28,001 nucleotides of DNA from an uncultured Christensenella sp. (GTDB lineage Bacteria; Bacillota; Clostridia; Christensenellales; Borkfalkiaceae), in contig CAJTLF010000020.1 in NCBI GenBank assembly GCA_910577555.1, positions 1 through 28,001 on the forward strand, written 5' to 3'. The position numbers were made by a program, and so were the translations under genes. Within the stretch, counting starts at the first letter, position 1, and every line of letters begins with the position of its first letter. This document shows, one piece after another, positions 5,704 to 14,722 of the stretch. Under the pieces are notes generated by a model. It saw nothing but the letters and a program-made list of their open reading frames with translations, ran no database searches and was not told the origin of the DNA.

Positions 5704-7470
5704 ATGAGTAAAAAAATTAAGATTATTTCCCTGATACTCTGCTTAATGATGACGTTTTGCGCCATACCTTTCGCGGCGTGCCAAAATCTTGGTGAAAGAG
5801 TAGACGTGGTTTATCATTTGAATTACGAGGGCGCGGAGGATAGAACGGTGCAGGTGTACACGGGCACTTCCGCAAAAAATTGGAAAGCCCCGCGCGAGGG
5901 GTTTAAACTCGTGGGTTGGTATTCGGACGAGAATTGCAAAAATAAATATGACTTTTCGCAGATTGTAACAAAAGAAACGCATCTATATGCCGCGTGGAAG
6001 GTGTACGCGGGCAGGATTCTCGTTACGTTCGATTATAACTATCCTGGTTGCCGTACCGGCGTTACTTCGAGCGTGGAAAGGGACGAAATTATCGAGGCGA
6101 AGCATATTCCCGCCGATGCCGCCCGTAAAGGTATGAAGCAGACGGGTTGGTACAAGGACGCGGCGGCTACTCAAAAGTGGGATTTTGCGACCGACAAACC
6201 GAGCGGGGATATAACTCTTTACGCAGGCTGGGAGCACTCCGATACGATTAAGCGCGACGCTGACGGCAACCCTATTTATGAAAACGTTAACGTAAACGTA
6301 TGGCTTGCGGGAAACGGACAGGATACCGAAATTTATCAGAAAATAGCAGAAAAATTCAATAAGGAATACGAAGGCAAGATAAGGGTTAACGCCACGGCGG
6401 CGCTTACCGACCAAGGCACTTTCTCGCTGCGTTCGCAGAACACGCCCGAAAAGAGCGTAAACGAAGGCACTTATCATTCGGTAAACGATATTTTCGCTAT
6501 GGCGGGAATAGAGCTTAATTACGGAGATTGGTACGAAGGCGCCGTAAAGGACAGCATTTATAACCACGCGATGACTTCGGTGCCTATGTTTGCAAACGTG
6601 CCATATCTTGTATACAATAAAGAGCTTTTGCAGAAATACAACAACGGCGTTTTGCCTACGAACTATACAGAGCTTTGCGAACTGCTTGAAAAGGCTTACA
6701 CGGGCGAAAATTCAACCGATTTTACGCCGATGCATACAAATCTCGAATGGTCGTTTAAAGAAGGCCCGGCGCATACTGCTTTCTTGCAGAACGGTGCGGA
6801 GTACTATTCTTTTTCGGACGGTTTCTATTCGAACAATTGGGCGGACAACAGGGATAACGCGCTCAACGCGCTTAAAAACACGTATAATCTCTTCTCGGCA
6901 AACAGTTCGTTGCATTGCGGGAATAACGGCGGCATAGCCGACCCTGTCAATCGGGTGATTGCGGGTACGTCGCTCTTTGGATTGGTTACCTGGATAAAGG
7001 ACTCCGACGGCATAAGCAGAACCGTAGTAAACAATTCTTCCGAAATAGGCGTAGTTCCCCTTTCGGGACTCTTCACCGACAATGATACTCCCGAGGCAGA
7101 CCGCATACCCGTAAACACGTTCGGGCTTGCGTTCTACAAGGCGCAGAACTGTACGGATACACAGCTTGCGGCTGCGGCGGTGTTCGCGGATTATTGCAGT
7201 AAGCATTCTTATATGTTCACCGAAAAAGGCTGGGCTCCCGTAAGAAAGTCAGCTTACGACGCGGACAAAATGGACAGCTTTTACAAGGATTTGATTTTAT
7301 CCATAGGCAAACCCGAAAACTTCTACACATATGACGGTTATAAGAACGGCAAGAAGATATACAACAAAATTGCTTCGGAAACGTATTTGGTTCCTATGTT
7401 ATATGAGGCTAATCCCGACTTTGACAAGGTGTTTACCGATTTTCTCGCCGCAGTAAGCGCAGAGTTGTAA
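5704..7470 (+). CDS. Sugar ABC transporter solute-binding lipoprotein with two InlB-type repeats
   Basis: This 588-residue protein follows an AGGAG site at 5693-5697. The signal peptide ends in the lipobox FAAC (Cys26). Two Listeria-Bacteroides (InlB B) repeats follow at about 33-99 and 104-177, recognised by the endings GF-x-x-x-GWY...F...LYA-x-W in each (GWYSDENC/LYAAW and GWYKDAAA/LYAGW). From about 195 to the end the protein reads as a family 1 extracellular solute-binding protein (VNVWLAGNGQDTEIYQKIAE, KFNKEYEGKIRV, PYLVYNKELL). It would deliver sugars to the permeases encoded at 10973-12933. The repeats may act as a stalk or adhesive spacer between lipid anchor and ligand-binding lobe, which is unusual for this family. 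A second, shorter binding protein lies two genes downstream. Confidence 0.9.
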   Translation: MSKKIKIISLILCLMMTFCAIPFAACQNLGERVDVVYHLNYEGAEDRTVQVYTGTSAKNWKAPREGFKLVGWYSDENCKNKYDFSQIVTKETHLYAAWKVYAGRILVTFDYNYPGCRTGVTSSVERDEIIEAKHIPADAARKGMKQTGWYKDAAATQKWDFATDKPSGDITLYAGWEHSDTIKRDADGNPIYENVNVNVWLAGNGQDTEIYQKIAEKFNKEYEGKIRVNATAALTDQGTFSLRSQNTPEKSVNEGTYHSVNDIFAMAGIELNYGDWYEGAVKDSIYNHAMTSVPMFANVPYLVYNKELLQKYNNGVLPTNYTELCELLEKAYTGENSTDFTPMHTNLEWSFKEGPAHTAFLQNGAEYYSFSDGFYSNNWADNRDNALNALKNTYNLFSANSSLHCGNNGGIADPVNRVIAGTSLFGLVTWIKDSDGISRTVVNNSSEIGVVPLSGLFTDNDTPEADRIPVNTFGLAFYKAQNCTDTQLAAAAVFADYCSKHSYMFTEKGWAPVRKSAYDADKMDSFYKDLILSIGKPENFYTYDGYKNGKKIYNKIASETYLVPMLYEANPDFDKVFTDFLAAVSAEL

Positions 7471-7484
7471 TAGAGAGGTGTAAA

Positions 7485-9494
7485 ATGAAAAGAAAATTTT
7501 TAAATATTTCATTGTGTGCAATGCTTGCCGTAAGTCTTGCAAGCGGAAACGTTGTATTGAGCGGTTGCACGGGCGGAGTAGATACTTCTAAATTGGGAAA
7601 TACGGCAAATTGGGTAACTTCTTCCCCCGACGGCAAAATAAAAACCGAAGTGGTGATGGACTATGCGGGCAACTTAAACTATACGGTTAAGCGCGGAAAC
7701 GTAACCGTTATAGAGAAGTCTGCACTCGGTATAGATATAGTCGAGGACGATTTAAGCCTTCTTACCGTGAAGGACGTAAAGACGGAAAACGTAAAAGGTT
7801 CATATAACAATATTTCCGGCAAAAACAGCAAGGTTGACTACGACTGCAATCAAACGACTATAACCTTGAAGGGGTGGACTTTCGAATACGATTTGATAGT
7901 GCGCTCTTACGACGACGGGTACGCTTTCCGCTACAACGTAAGAAAGTGCGACGGAACTTCGGGCACTATGATTTGGAACGAGGAAAAGACGGAGTTCGCC
8001 CTGCCCGAGGGAAGCACTCTCTGGGCGCAGCCGTATGCCGCCATAAACACAAATGGCAATTTTTTCGCCTATGAAAACGAATTTCAGAACTTGCGCACTG
8101 ACGAGTTGGCGGACGTTTCTATTTCAATGCCGATGCTTTACAAGGTGAAAGGCACTGAAGTTTATTCGCTCATTACCGAGTCCGACCTTATCGGCAGCGG
8201 CTTTTACGGTACTTTTTTAAAGGAACACGAGGATAACGAGAGTACGGGCATATTGCAGACCGTTCCCACACCCGCGGGTTATTTGACGGACGACAATAAA
8301 ATAGGTTACCCCTTCGAATCGCCCTGGCGCGTCGGCATAGTCGGCGACCTTAAAACCGTTCAGGAGAGCGAACTCGTAGAAAAAGTGTTTGACGACGCCG
8401 AGCCCTGGCGCCCCGACGACTACGATACTTTATCCGCCGAAGAGAAAAAGATTTACGACTACGAGTGGGTAGACCCCGGCGTAGCCGCCTGGAACTGGAT
8501 TAAGTATCCGTCTTCGCAGAGCAATTACGGACTGCACAGACGTTATATCAACCTCGCTGTGGAAATGGGTTGGAAATACGTATTGGTGGACGGCGGCTGG
8601 AACGACGGCTTGAATGTAAGCGATTTTAAAAATTTTGTAAAAGAGGCGAACGATAAGGGCGTTAAAATTTTGGTTTGGTGCCACTCGTTCAACGATTTCG
8701 CTTTGGGCAACGTGGTTTCGTTGAGGCAAAAGCTCGACCTTTGGAAGAGCTGGGGCGTAAGCGGCATAAAAATCGACTTCTTCGACGGACAGTCGACGGA
8801 TTCTCCCAAATTCTACGGCGAGGATACCGGCACCATAGATTGGTATGAAAAAATATATCAGGAATGCGCAAAGCGTGAAATGCTTGTCAACTGCCACGGT
8901 TCTAACAAACCCACGGGCGAACGCAGAAAATACCCCAACGTTATCAACCGCGAGGCGATAAAGGGCAACGAGTTTAAGGGCGTCAACGCGTCCGACGCCG
9001 TGAAAGAACTCTTTATCCGCAGAGTTGTGGGGCCGAGCGACTTTACACCCGTAGTAAACCCGTTGTCAACAGGTATGACTATGGCTTGTCAAATGGCGCT
9101 TGCCGTGCTTTTGGAGAGCGGTACGCCTTCTATGGCGGATTTCGAAGACGTTTACGAGAATACTCTTATAAAAGAATTCTATAAAAACATTCCCTCTTTG
9201 TGCGACGAAACATTGTTCTTGGGCGGCGACCCCGATAAATATTACGCGGGCGCGGTGCGTTCGGGAGACGAGTGGTTGGTTGCGGGCGCAAACTCCGTAG
9301 TGCCGAGCATGGCAAAGGTTTCGTTCTCGTTCCTTGAAGAGGGCGTTACCTACAATGCGGAAATTTTCACCAACCACGAGACGGACTATAAAAAAGTGGA
9401 GAGAAGAACGGCTAAAATCACCAAGGATGATATCGAATTCTTCGATATGATTAAAAACGGCGGGTTTGTCGTCCGCCTTACTCCCGTAAAATAA
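7485..9494 (+). CDS. GH97 glycoside hydrolase, lipoprotein
   Basis: This 669-residue enzyme starts after an AGAGAGGTG ribosome site. Its signal peptide has the lipobox LSGC (Cys28), so it should act outside the cell. An N-terminal beta-sandwich (to about 320) is followed by a TIM barrel beginning AAWNWIKYPSSQ, with YVLVDGGWND on an early strand, and a C-terminal beta domain. GIKIDFFDG (Asp431) matches the strand that carries the Asp nucleophile of retaining GH97 alpha-galactosidases. NREAIKGNE (Glu490/Glu496) matches the region with the general acid. By family knowledge the Asp favours a retaining alpha-galactosidase-type enzyme over an inverting SusB-type alpha-glucosidase; substrate specificity remains an inference. 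It lies between the two solute-binding genes and so probably trims the oligosaccharide at the surface before import. Confidence 0.88.
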   Translation: MKRKFLNISLCAMLAVSLASGNVVLSGCTGGVDTSKLGNTANWVTSSPDGKIKTEVVMDYAGNLNYTVKRGNVTVIEKSALGIDIVEDDLSLLTVKDVKTENVKGSYNNISGKNSKVDYDCNQTTITLKGWTFEYDLIVRSYDDGYAFRYNVRKCDGTSGTMIWNEEKTEFALPEGSTLWAQPYAAINTNGNFFAYENEFQNLRTDELADVSISMPMLYKVKGTEVYSLITESDLIGSGFYGTFLKEHEDNESTGILQTVPTPAGYLTDDNKIGYPFESPWRVGIVGDLKTVQESELVEKVFDDAEPWRPDDYDTLSAEEKKIYDYEWVDPGVAAWNWIKYPSSQSNYGLHRRYINLAVEMGWKYVLVDGGWNDGLNVSDFKNFVKEANDKGVKILVWCHSFNDFALGNVVSLRQKLDLWKSWGVSGIKIDFFDGQSTDSPKFYGEDTGTIDWYEKIYQECAKREMLVNCHGSNKPTGERRKYPNVINREAIKGNEFKGVNASDAVKELFIRRVVGPSDFTPVVNPLSTGMTMACQMALAVLLESGTPSMADFEDVYENTLIKEFYKNIPSLCDETLFLGGDPDKYYAGAVRSGDEWLVAGANSVVPSMAKVSFSFLEEGVTYNAEIFTNHETDYKKVERRTAKITKDDIEFFDMIKNGGFVVRLTPVK

Positions 9495-9518
9495 AAAATT
9501 AAAAGGTAGGAAAATGTT

Positions 9519-10958
9519 ATGAAAAAGAAATTAACAGGTATTTTAAGCGCGGCGCTTGCACTGACTATTCCATTTGCGGTGGCTTGCAACGGAGGCGGCA
9601 ACGGAGGCGGCGAGTGGTGGAGCACCACGGGCGAGCTTGAAAAGAACGGCGACGAGATAGTGTTTAACGACGTGGGTTTGCGTTTGGCCTCGATAGTTGC
9701 GGGTGATGATAAAGAAGCGTTAAATCAAATAGTTGCTCAATTTAACGCCGAATATTCGGGTAAAATAAGAGTATCGGTGACTACCGTCGGTTACGAAAGT
9801 TTTGAAGATTACGTAGCGCGTTCGGTTAAACAGGGAGACAAATCCGCGCCGGATATAGTTATGGGGCATCAAAGCTCCGTTAAAGCGTTCCTCGATTATA
9901 AGGTTATCCAACCCATAGACGTCGTTATGGAGCAAACGGGATTTAATTACGACTTAAACGCTTTTTCAACGGGCATCAACCAATATGCAAACGCGGGAAC
10001 AGACCATCACTTCGGCGTGACGGTGGACGCGGCGAGTATGGTGGTTTTCTATAACAGAGAATTATTAGGCAGATATTCCGAAACCGTTCCCTCCACGCGC
10101 GAGGAACTCTTTACCGTGTGCGAAGATTACGCAAACGATACGGGCAACGTTCCCATCGCTTGGGGTACGGGCAGCGATTTCTTTACCGAATTTATTATGA
10201 ACACGGCAGTGCTGCAAAACGGCGGCACGCTTTACAACAAGGACAATATGCGCGTGGACTGGTACGACAATACCGCCCAGCGTGACGTGTACAAAAAGGC
10301 CTTGGAGTCGGTGCGCTCATTCGTTACTAATACTCCCAAGCTTGCCGAAGTAGGCGGCGACGATTCGAGCAGATTGGGGGATTTCCGTTCCAATAAAGCA
10401 ATGTTTTACGTGACTGTTCCCTGGTTGTTAGACGCTGTATGCCAAGGCTATGCGGCGGAAAACAACTGCACGGAAGAAGAGGCAAGAACGGAAAAATTGG
10501 GCGCGACTTCGATTGCCGGTTGGTTTGCAATGGATTCTTCCAAGGACTACGCCCGTAAAATATATTGCGACGCGCATATGTTTAACCTTAGCAACAAGGT
10601 TACTGATATCACCCAAAAAGCGGCTTGCCTCGAATTTATGAAGTGGTTCACCACCAACGCAGAAGCAGGTAAGCAATGGGCGCGCGCGGGTCACGTAAGC
10701 ATTTCAAACGCCATTAATACGCAGGACGCTTACAAGAACGACGCGGTGGTTGCCGACTATATAAACAAGTGGTATCCCGACATAGACGATCTCAACACGG
10801 TAGGCGTAAACCCTTATTATCAGGAACTTGCAAAGAATTTGCGCGCCATAATGTCCGAAGGGCTTTTGAAAGCAAATAATTCTGGCGACGAGGAACTTTT
10901 ACGTACAAAACAAAACGAATATAATTCCAACATAGCTTTGTGGGGCGGCGACTTTTAA
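9519..10958 (+). CDS. Sugar ABC transporter solute-binding lipoprotein
   Basis: This 479-residue protein is preceded by AGGTAGGA. The signal peptide ends in AVAC (Cys23), then comes a short Gly-rich linker (NGGGNGGGEWW). The rest is a family 1 solute-binding protein: FNAEYSGKIRVSVTT, SAPDIVMGHQ, VVFYNRELLGRY, FRSNKAMFYVTVPWLL, and the typical C-terminal helix LRAIMSEGLL. The gene is directly upstream of the two permease genes (14-nt gap), so it is the canonical receptor of this importer. It shares the FNxEYxGKIRV motif with the InlB-repeat binding protein upstream but lacks the repeats. Confidence 0.93.
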   Translation: MKKKLTGILSAALALTIPFAVACNGGGNGGGEWWSTTGELEKNGDEIVFNDVGLRLASIVAGDDKEALNQIVAQFNAEYSGKIRVSVTTVGYESFEDYVARSVKQGDKSAPDIVMGHQSSVKAFLDYKVIQPIDVVMEQTGFNYDLNAFSTGINQYANAGTDHHFGVTVDAASMVVFYNRELLGRYSETVPSTREELFTVCEDYANDTGNVPIAWGTGSDFFTEFIMNTAVLQNGGTLYNKDNMRVDWYDNTAQRDVYKKALESVRSFVTNTPKLAEVGGDDSSRLGDFRSNKAMFYVTVPWLLDAVCQGYAAENNCTEEEARTEKLGATSIAGWFAMDSSKDYARKIYCDAHMFNLSNKVTDITQKAACLEFMKWFTTNAEAGKQWARAGHVSISNAINTQDAYKNDAVVADYINKWYPDIDDLNTVGVNPYYQELAKNLRAIMSEGLLKANNSGDEELLRTKQNEYNSNIALWGGDF

Positions 10959-10972
10959 TAAAGGAGAGTAAG

Positions 10973-12013
10973 ATGGGTAAAAATTTTATCGAGGCCGACG
11001 GAGATAAAATAGCCGAACGAAAACGTGCAAAGCGGCGCGAACAGTGGTTTGCATTGGTGCTTTTAAGCCCTTTTATAATAGTTTTCGTGCTGTTTTGCGT
11101 GGTGCCGTTCATAATGGGGTTTGCATATTCGTTTATGCGTTACGACCCTTATAATGCGGAGTATACGGCGTTCAACGGTTTTAAAAACTACGCTAATTTA
11201 TTCAATACCGCCGATATTAACGTTTCCAAAGAGTTTTGGAAATCTTTCGGTCCGATGCTCCTATTCGATATCGTTGCCGTGCCGGTGATGATGATAATTC
11301 CGTTTGCACTCGCTTATTTCATAAATATGCGCCCGCCTTTTTACAAATTTTTCAGGGCTTGCATATATCTCCCCTGCGTGGTTTCTATTTCTATAATGGG
11401 AATTATGTTCGGCGAAATGTTTGCGGGCGACGAAACGGGACTTATTAACAGTTGGTTCGGGACGAATATCGATTGGTTGGGCGGTAAACCGTTTGAAAAC
11501 GATATTTTAAGATGGATAATAATCCTTATTGCAACTATATGGTGGCAGACGGGCACTAACTTCGTTATATTCAGCGGCGCTCTTCGAGATATTCCCAAAT
11601 CATTATATGAAGCGTGCGAAATGGATGGGGGCGGAAGATGGCAAAGCATTGTCCGCGTAACTATACCGAATATCCGTCCTGCAATCAACATAACGCTGTT
11701 CAATACGCTTATAGGCTTTTTAAGTCTTTACGGACAGCCATACGTCTTGAATACGGTCGAAAATCAGAATATTTACGTATCGCCTATGATGTTTATACAA
11801 AGTTATCTTTCCAACGGTCTAGCGTATGCAAAGCAGACGGGTTATCTTTGTGCAAGCGCGATAGTTTTCGGCGTGATTATTATGTTGTTAAGTTTTATTG
11901 AAAGGCACGTTATGGAAGAAAGACACCCTACGGCTAAACACGTTGCAGCGTACAAGCGGTACTGCGATTTCAGAACGCAACGCTTAGAGCCGTTAAAAGG
12001 AGAAAGCAAATGA
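10973..12013 (+). CDS. Sugar ABC transporter permease (MalF/UgpA-like)
   Basis: This is a 346-residue inner-membrane permease. I chose the ATG at 10973 because AAGGAGAG (10961-10968) lies just upstream; a longer GTG form starting inside the preceding gene lacks such a site. A basic cytosolic N-terminus precedes about six membrane segments beginning at residue 26. The cytosolic EAA loop, which docks on the ATPase, is visible at about 211-235 (LYEACEMDGGGRWQSI and VTIPNIRP). The C-terminal tail after the last segment is about 35 residues and basic, somewhat longer than usual. It pairs with the next gene, whose ATG overlaps its stop by 4 nt. Confidence 0.93.
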   Translation: MGKNFIEADGDKIAERKRAKRREQWFALVLLSPFIIVFVLFCVVPFIMGFAYSFMRYDPYNAEYTAFNGFKNYANLFNTADINVSKEFWKSFGPMLLFDIVAVPVMMIIPFALAYFINMRPPFYKFFRACIYLPCVVSISIMGIMFGEMFAGDETGLINSWFGTNIDWLGGKPFENDILRWIIILIATIWWQTGTNFVIFSGALRDIPKSLYEACEMDGGGRWQSIVRVTIPNIRPAINITLFNTLIGFLSLYGQPYVLNTVENQNIYVSPMMFIQSYLSNGLAYAKQTGYLCASAIVFGVIIMLLSFIERHVMEERHPTAKHVAAYKRYCDFRTQRLEPLKGESK

Positions 12014-12933
12014 ATTTCGTTAAAGGCAAGAGAAAGTTGACAAAGTCGGAAAAACACTCCCGCCGCGAAAAGATAGTTTCGTTTATAGTTCTTTCCGTAG
12101 CTTCGGTTTTTTTTCTGCTTCCCTTAATATATATGTTGGGTAATTCTTTCAAGACCGACCTCGATTTACAGTTGCATCCCGGAAGTTTATTCCCCTCGCC
12201 GGGGCAATGGACGCTAAAACATTATTCGGGGTTTATGGCGGGCAAGGACGGGATTGACCTTCTGCCGGTATGGATGATAAACTCACTGTGGAGTTCGCTG
12301 GCAACGGTGGGCATAACCTTGCTTTTGGATTTGGTTACGGCATATGCTGTGGTTTTTCTCAAATTTAAAGGCAAAAAAGTGTTTATGAATATTCTTTACG
12401 CGTGGATGGCTGTACCCGGCGTTATCACCCTTGCGCCTTCGCTTACGTTATTCAATGCGTTGAGCAGCAGTATAGGAGTAGAGGGTTTTGCCGGGAATTA
12501 TGCATACATCTATTTTTGGCTTATACTCCCGGGCTGCACGGGCGTATACAATATGCTTTTAATGCGTAATTTCTTCCTGTCTATACCTAACGATATAATA
12601 GACAGCGCAAAAAGCGACGGGGCGGGGCACTTCGCTATTTTCAGAAAAATAGTCTGTCCGCTTGCAAAATCTACTATGATGCTGATAGTGCTGTTCACGT
12701 TCACGGGCGCCTGGAATAATTTAGTTTGGCCGCAGCTCTTAATGTCGGGTAAGGACCCTCATTTCCAAACTATAACGGTTGCGCTTGCGGGGTATACGGG
12801 CGGCGGCGGTTATGGCAAAAAGGGTATAGAAATGGCTACGGGCGTGTTCGCTCTGATACCCATATTTATAATTTTCCTTATTACGCAAAACAAAATGATA
12901 GACGGACTTGCGTCTACGGGAGTTAAGGGGTGA
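12010..12933 (+). CDS. Sugar ABC transporter permease (MalG/UgpE-like)
   Basis: This is a 307-residue second permease, translationally coupled to the first through an ATGA overlap. It has a first membrane segment at about 22-45, then an extracellular stretch and five further segments. The EAA-type loop is DSAKSDGAGHFAIFRKI (about 198-214) followed by VCPLAK. The C-terminus GLASTGVKG is the typical ending of CUT1 MalG-type permeases. It should form the heterodimeric channel with the preceding permease. Confidence 0.94.
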   Translation: MNFVKGKRKLTKSEKHSRREKIVSFIVLSVASVFFLLPLIYMLGNSFKTDLDLQLHPGSLFPSPGQWTLKHYSGFMAGKDGIDLLPVWMINSLWSSLATVGITLLLDLVTAYAVVFLKFKGKKVFMNILYAWMAVPGVITLAPSLTLFNALSSSIGVEGFAGNYAYIYFWLILPGCTGVYNMLLMRNFFLSIPNDIIDSAKSDGAGHFAIFRKIVCPLAKSTMMLIVLFTFTGAWNNLVWPQLLMSGKDPHFQTITVALAGYTGGGGYGKKGIEMATGVFALIPIFIIFLITQNKMIDGLASTGVKG

Positions 12934-12937
12934 TTTT

Positions 12938-14713
12938 ATGCAAACTAACGATAATATTTCAAACGAGGAAGTTTTCCTTTCTTTAAAACATCTGGAAAAG
13001 GTTTATCCCAACGGCGAAAAAGCGGTATACGATTTTAATCTCGATATTGCAAAAAACGAATTTATAGTAATCGTAGGACCTTCGGGTTGCGGTAAATCTA
13101 CTACTTTAAGAATGGTTGCGGGGCTTGAAGATATAACGTCGGGCGAGATATACCTCGGTGACGAGCTTTTAAACTATAAGCCGAGCAAGGATAGGCATAT
13201 GGCGATAGTTTTCCAAAGTTACGCGCTCTATCCCCAAATGACCGTGTTCGACAATATAGCCTTTCCTTTGACTATAAATACTTATCCTGCGCCTGTGGTG
13301 AATACCGTGCTTTTAAGTTGCGCGCAGGCAAGGGAAATTATCAAAGGTTGCGGGCTTGCCGGCGTAAAGGACGCTATCGCAAAGGTTGACGCGCAAAAGC
13401 CCAAGTTCGGCGAAAGGGCGGAAAATCTTGCAACGCTTCTTAACGTCGTGCTTGAAACCGCAAAACTTATTTTAAATTTATACAGTTCGGTATCCGCGGA
13501 GGATTGGAAAAACATAGCCGATAAAGAGGGCGAAATTCTGTCCGATTGGGAGGCAAAACTTTCCGCCGCGGAGAGCGCCGAGCAGACGAAAATTACCGAA
13601 AGCGGGAAAAAACTTGACGGGGAATTCTGCGAACTTTCGGAGGACGGAACGCGAAAAATAGTGCAACGCAAACTTACGCGTTACGAAATAAAGACACGCG
13701 TATACGAAACGGCGGAGAAGCTCGACCTTGCGCCGTACCTTGACAAACTCCCCAAGGAGCTTTCCGGCGGGCAGATGCAAAGGGTTGCGCTGGGCAGAGC
13801 TATCGTTAAAAACGTTCCCATATTTATGATGGACGAACCGCTCTCAAATCTCGACGCAAAATTGCGCCTTACGATGCGCAGTGAAATAGTAAAACTGCAC
13901 AACCGCATTAACGCGACTACCATTTACGTTACTCACGACCAGACCGAGGCGATGACTATGGCTTCGCGCATAGTGGTTATGAGCCGCGGCTTTATACAGC
14001 AGGTGGGCACCCCCGAAGAAGTTTACGATTCCCCTGCTAATATCTTCGTTGCAAGGTTTATCGGCTCGCCTACTATGAATATGTTCGAAATGGAATTCGA
14101 CAGAAGCAAAAAAACGCTTGTGTTCGGCGATTTTCGTTTGCCTGTCGATAGCGGATTCGAAGAGAAATTCGATAAATTTTATGAAAGCAAGTGCGCGGAA
14201 TTTTCCTCGATTAACGAAAATTTCGATAGCGCCGCGCGTGAAAAAATCCTCAAATTACTCTCCGTAACGGGCGAAGGCAAAAGTTTGAAGAACGGTTCCG
14301 CAAAAAAGAAAAACTTCGTTTTACGCATTATAGAATTTTTCAAAAACATTGCCGCCAAGAAAACCGCGGAAGACCCTTGGCTTCGGGAACGCGAGGTTGC
14401 GGCGGAAAAATTTGCCGCTATTAAAGCCTATAAAGAAAACGGCAGAAAAGTATTTATAGGAATTCGTCCCGAAAGAATAAAAATAGAAAAAGCGGAAGAG
14501 GGTAAAACCTATAAAGACGCATATATCGTGAAGCCCGAACTTACCGAGCTTTTGGGCGGGGAATACAACGTTTATTTTGAATTCTGCGGTAAAAATATGA
14601 TAGGTAAAATCGACGCGAAAGATAAGCTGAATCAAAACGATAAAATCGCTGTTAGCTTTTCCGCAGACGATTTGTTCGTATTCGACCCGATAACGGGCGA
14701 CGTTATAAAATGA
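12938..14713 (+). CDS. Sugar ABC transporter ATPase with two large insertions (MsmX/UgpC-like)
   Basis: This 591-residue ATPase starts at the ATG at 12938 behind AAGGGG. An upstream TTG start would overlap the permease and has no ribosome site. All motor motifs are present: Walker A GPSGCGKST (47-55), Q-loop Gln93 (VFQSYALYPQ), signature LSGGQ (275-279), Walker B IFMMDE (295-300), D-loop SNLD and switch His333. Family members are about 360-380 residues; the excess is in two blocks. Block 1 (about 115-247) lies in the helical domain, so the Q-loop to signature distance is about 180 residues instead of about 50. Block 2 (about 404-503) lies in the C-terminal regulatory OB region before GIRPERIKIE and includes a basic amphipathic stretch (NFVLRIIEFFKNIAAKK). 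Both read as helical and charged. The protein looks functional; the inserts may alter permease coupling or regulation (inference). Confidence 0.92.
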   Translation: MQTNDNISNEEVFLSLKHLEKVYPNGEKAVYDFNLDIAKNEFIVIVGPSGCGKSTTLRMVAGLEDITSGEIYLGDELLNYKPSKDRHMAIVFQSYALYPQMTVFDNIAFPLTINTYPAPVVNTVLLSCAQAREIIKGCGLAGVKDAIAKVDAQKPKFGERAENLATLLNVVLETAKLILNLYSSVSAEDWKNIADKEGEILSDWEAKLSAAESAEQTKITESGKKLDGEFCELSEDGTRKIVQRKLTRYEIKTRVYETAEKLDLAPYLDKLPKELSGGQMQRVALGRAIVKNVPIFMMDEPLSNLDAKLRLTMRSEIVKLHNRINATTIYVTHDQTEAMTMASRIVVMSRGFIQQVGTPEEVYDSPANIFVARFIGSPTMNMFEMEFDRSKKTLVFGDFRLPVDSGFEEKFDKFYESKCAEFSSINENFDSAAREKILKLLSVTGEGKSLKNGSAKKKNFVLRIIEFFKNIAAKKTAEDPWLREREVAAEKFAAIKAYKENGRKVFIGIRPERIKIEKAEEGKTYKDAYIVKPELTELLGGEYNVYFEFCGKNMIGKIDAKDKLNQNDKIAVSFSADDLFVFDPITGDVIK

Positions 14714-14722
14714 GAACAAAAT

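Noticed and set aside
3145..9628. Long open frames on the minus strand opposite the lipoprotein, GH97 and binding-protein genes
   Set aside because: They overlap well-supported plus-strand genes, lack recognisable domains and ribosome sites, and arise from codon bias.
10940..10972. GTG start giving an 11-residue longer first permease
   Set aside because: It overlaps the solute-binding gene and has no ribosome site, whereas ATG at 10973 follows AAGGAGAG.
12908..12937. TTG start giving a 10-residue longer ATPase
   Set aside because: It lies inside the permease end without a ribosome site; ATG at 12938 follows AAGGGG.
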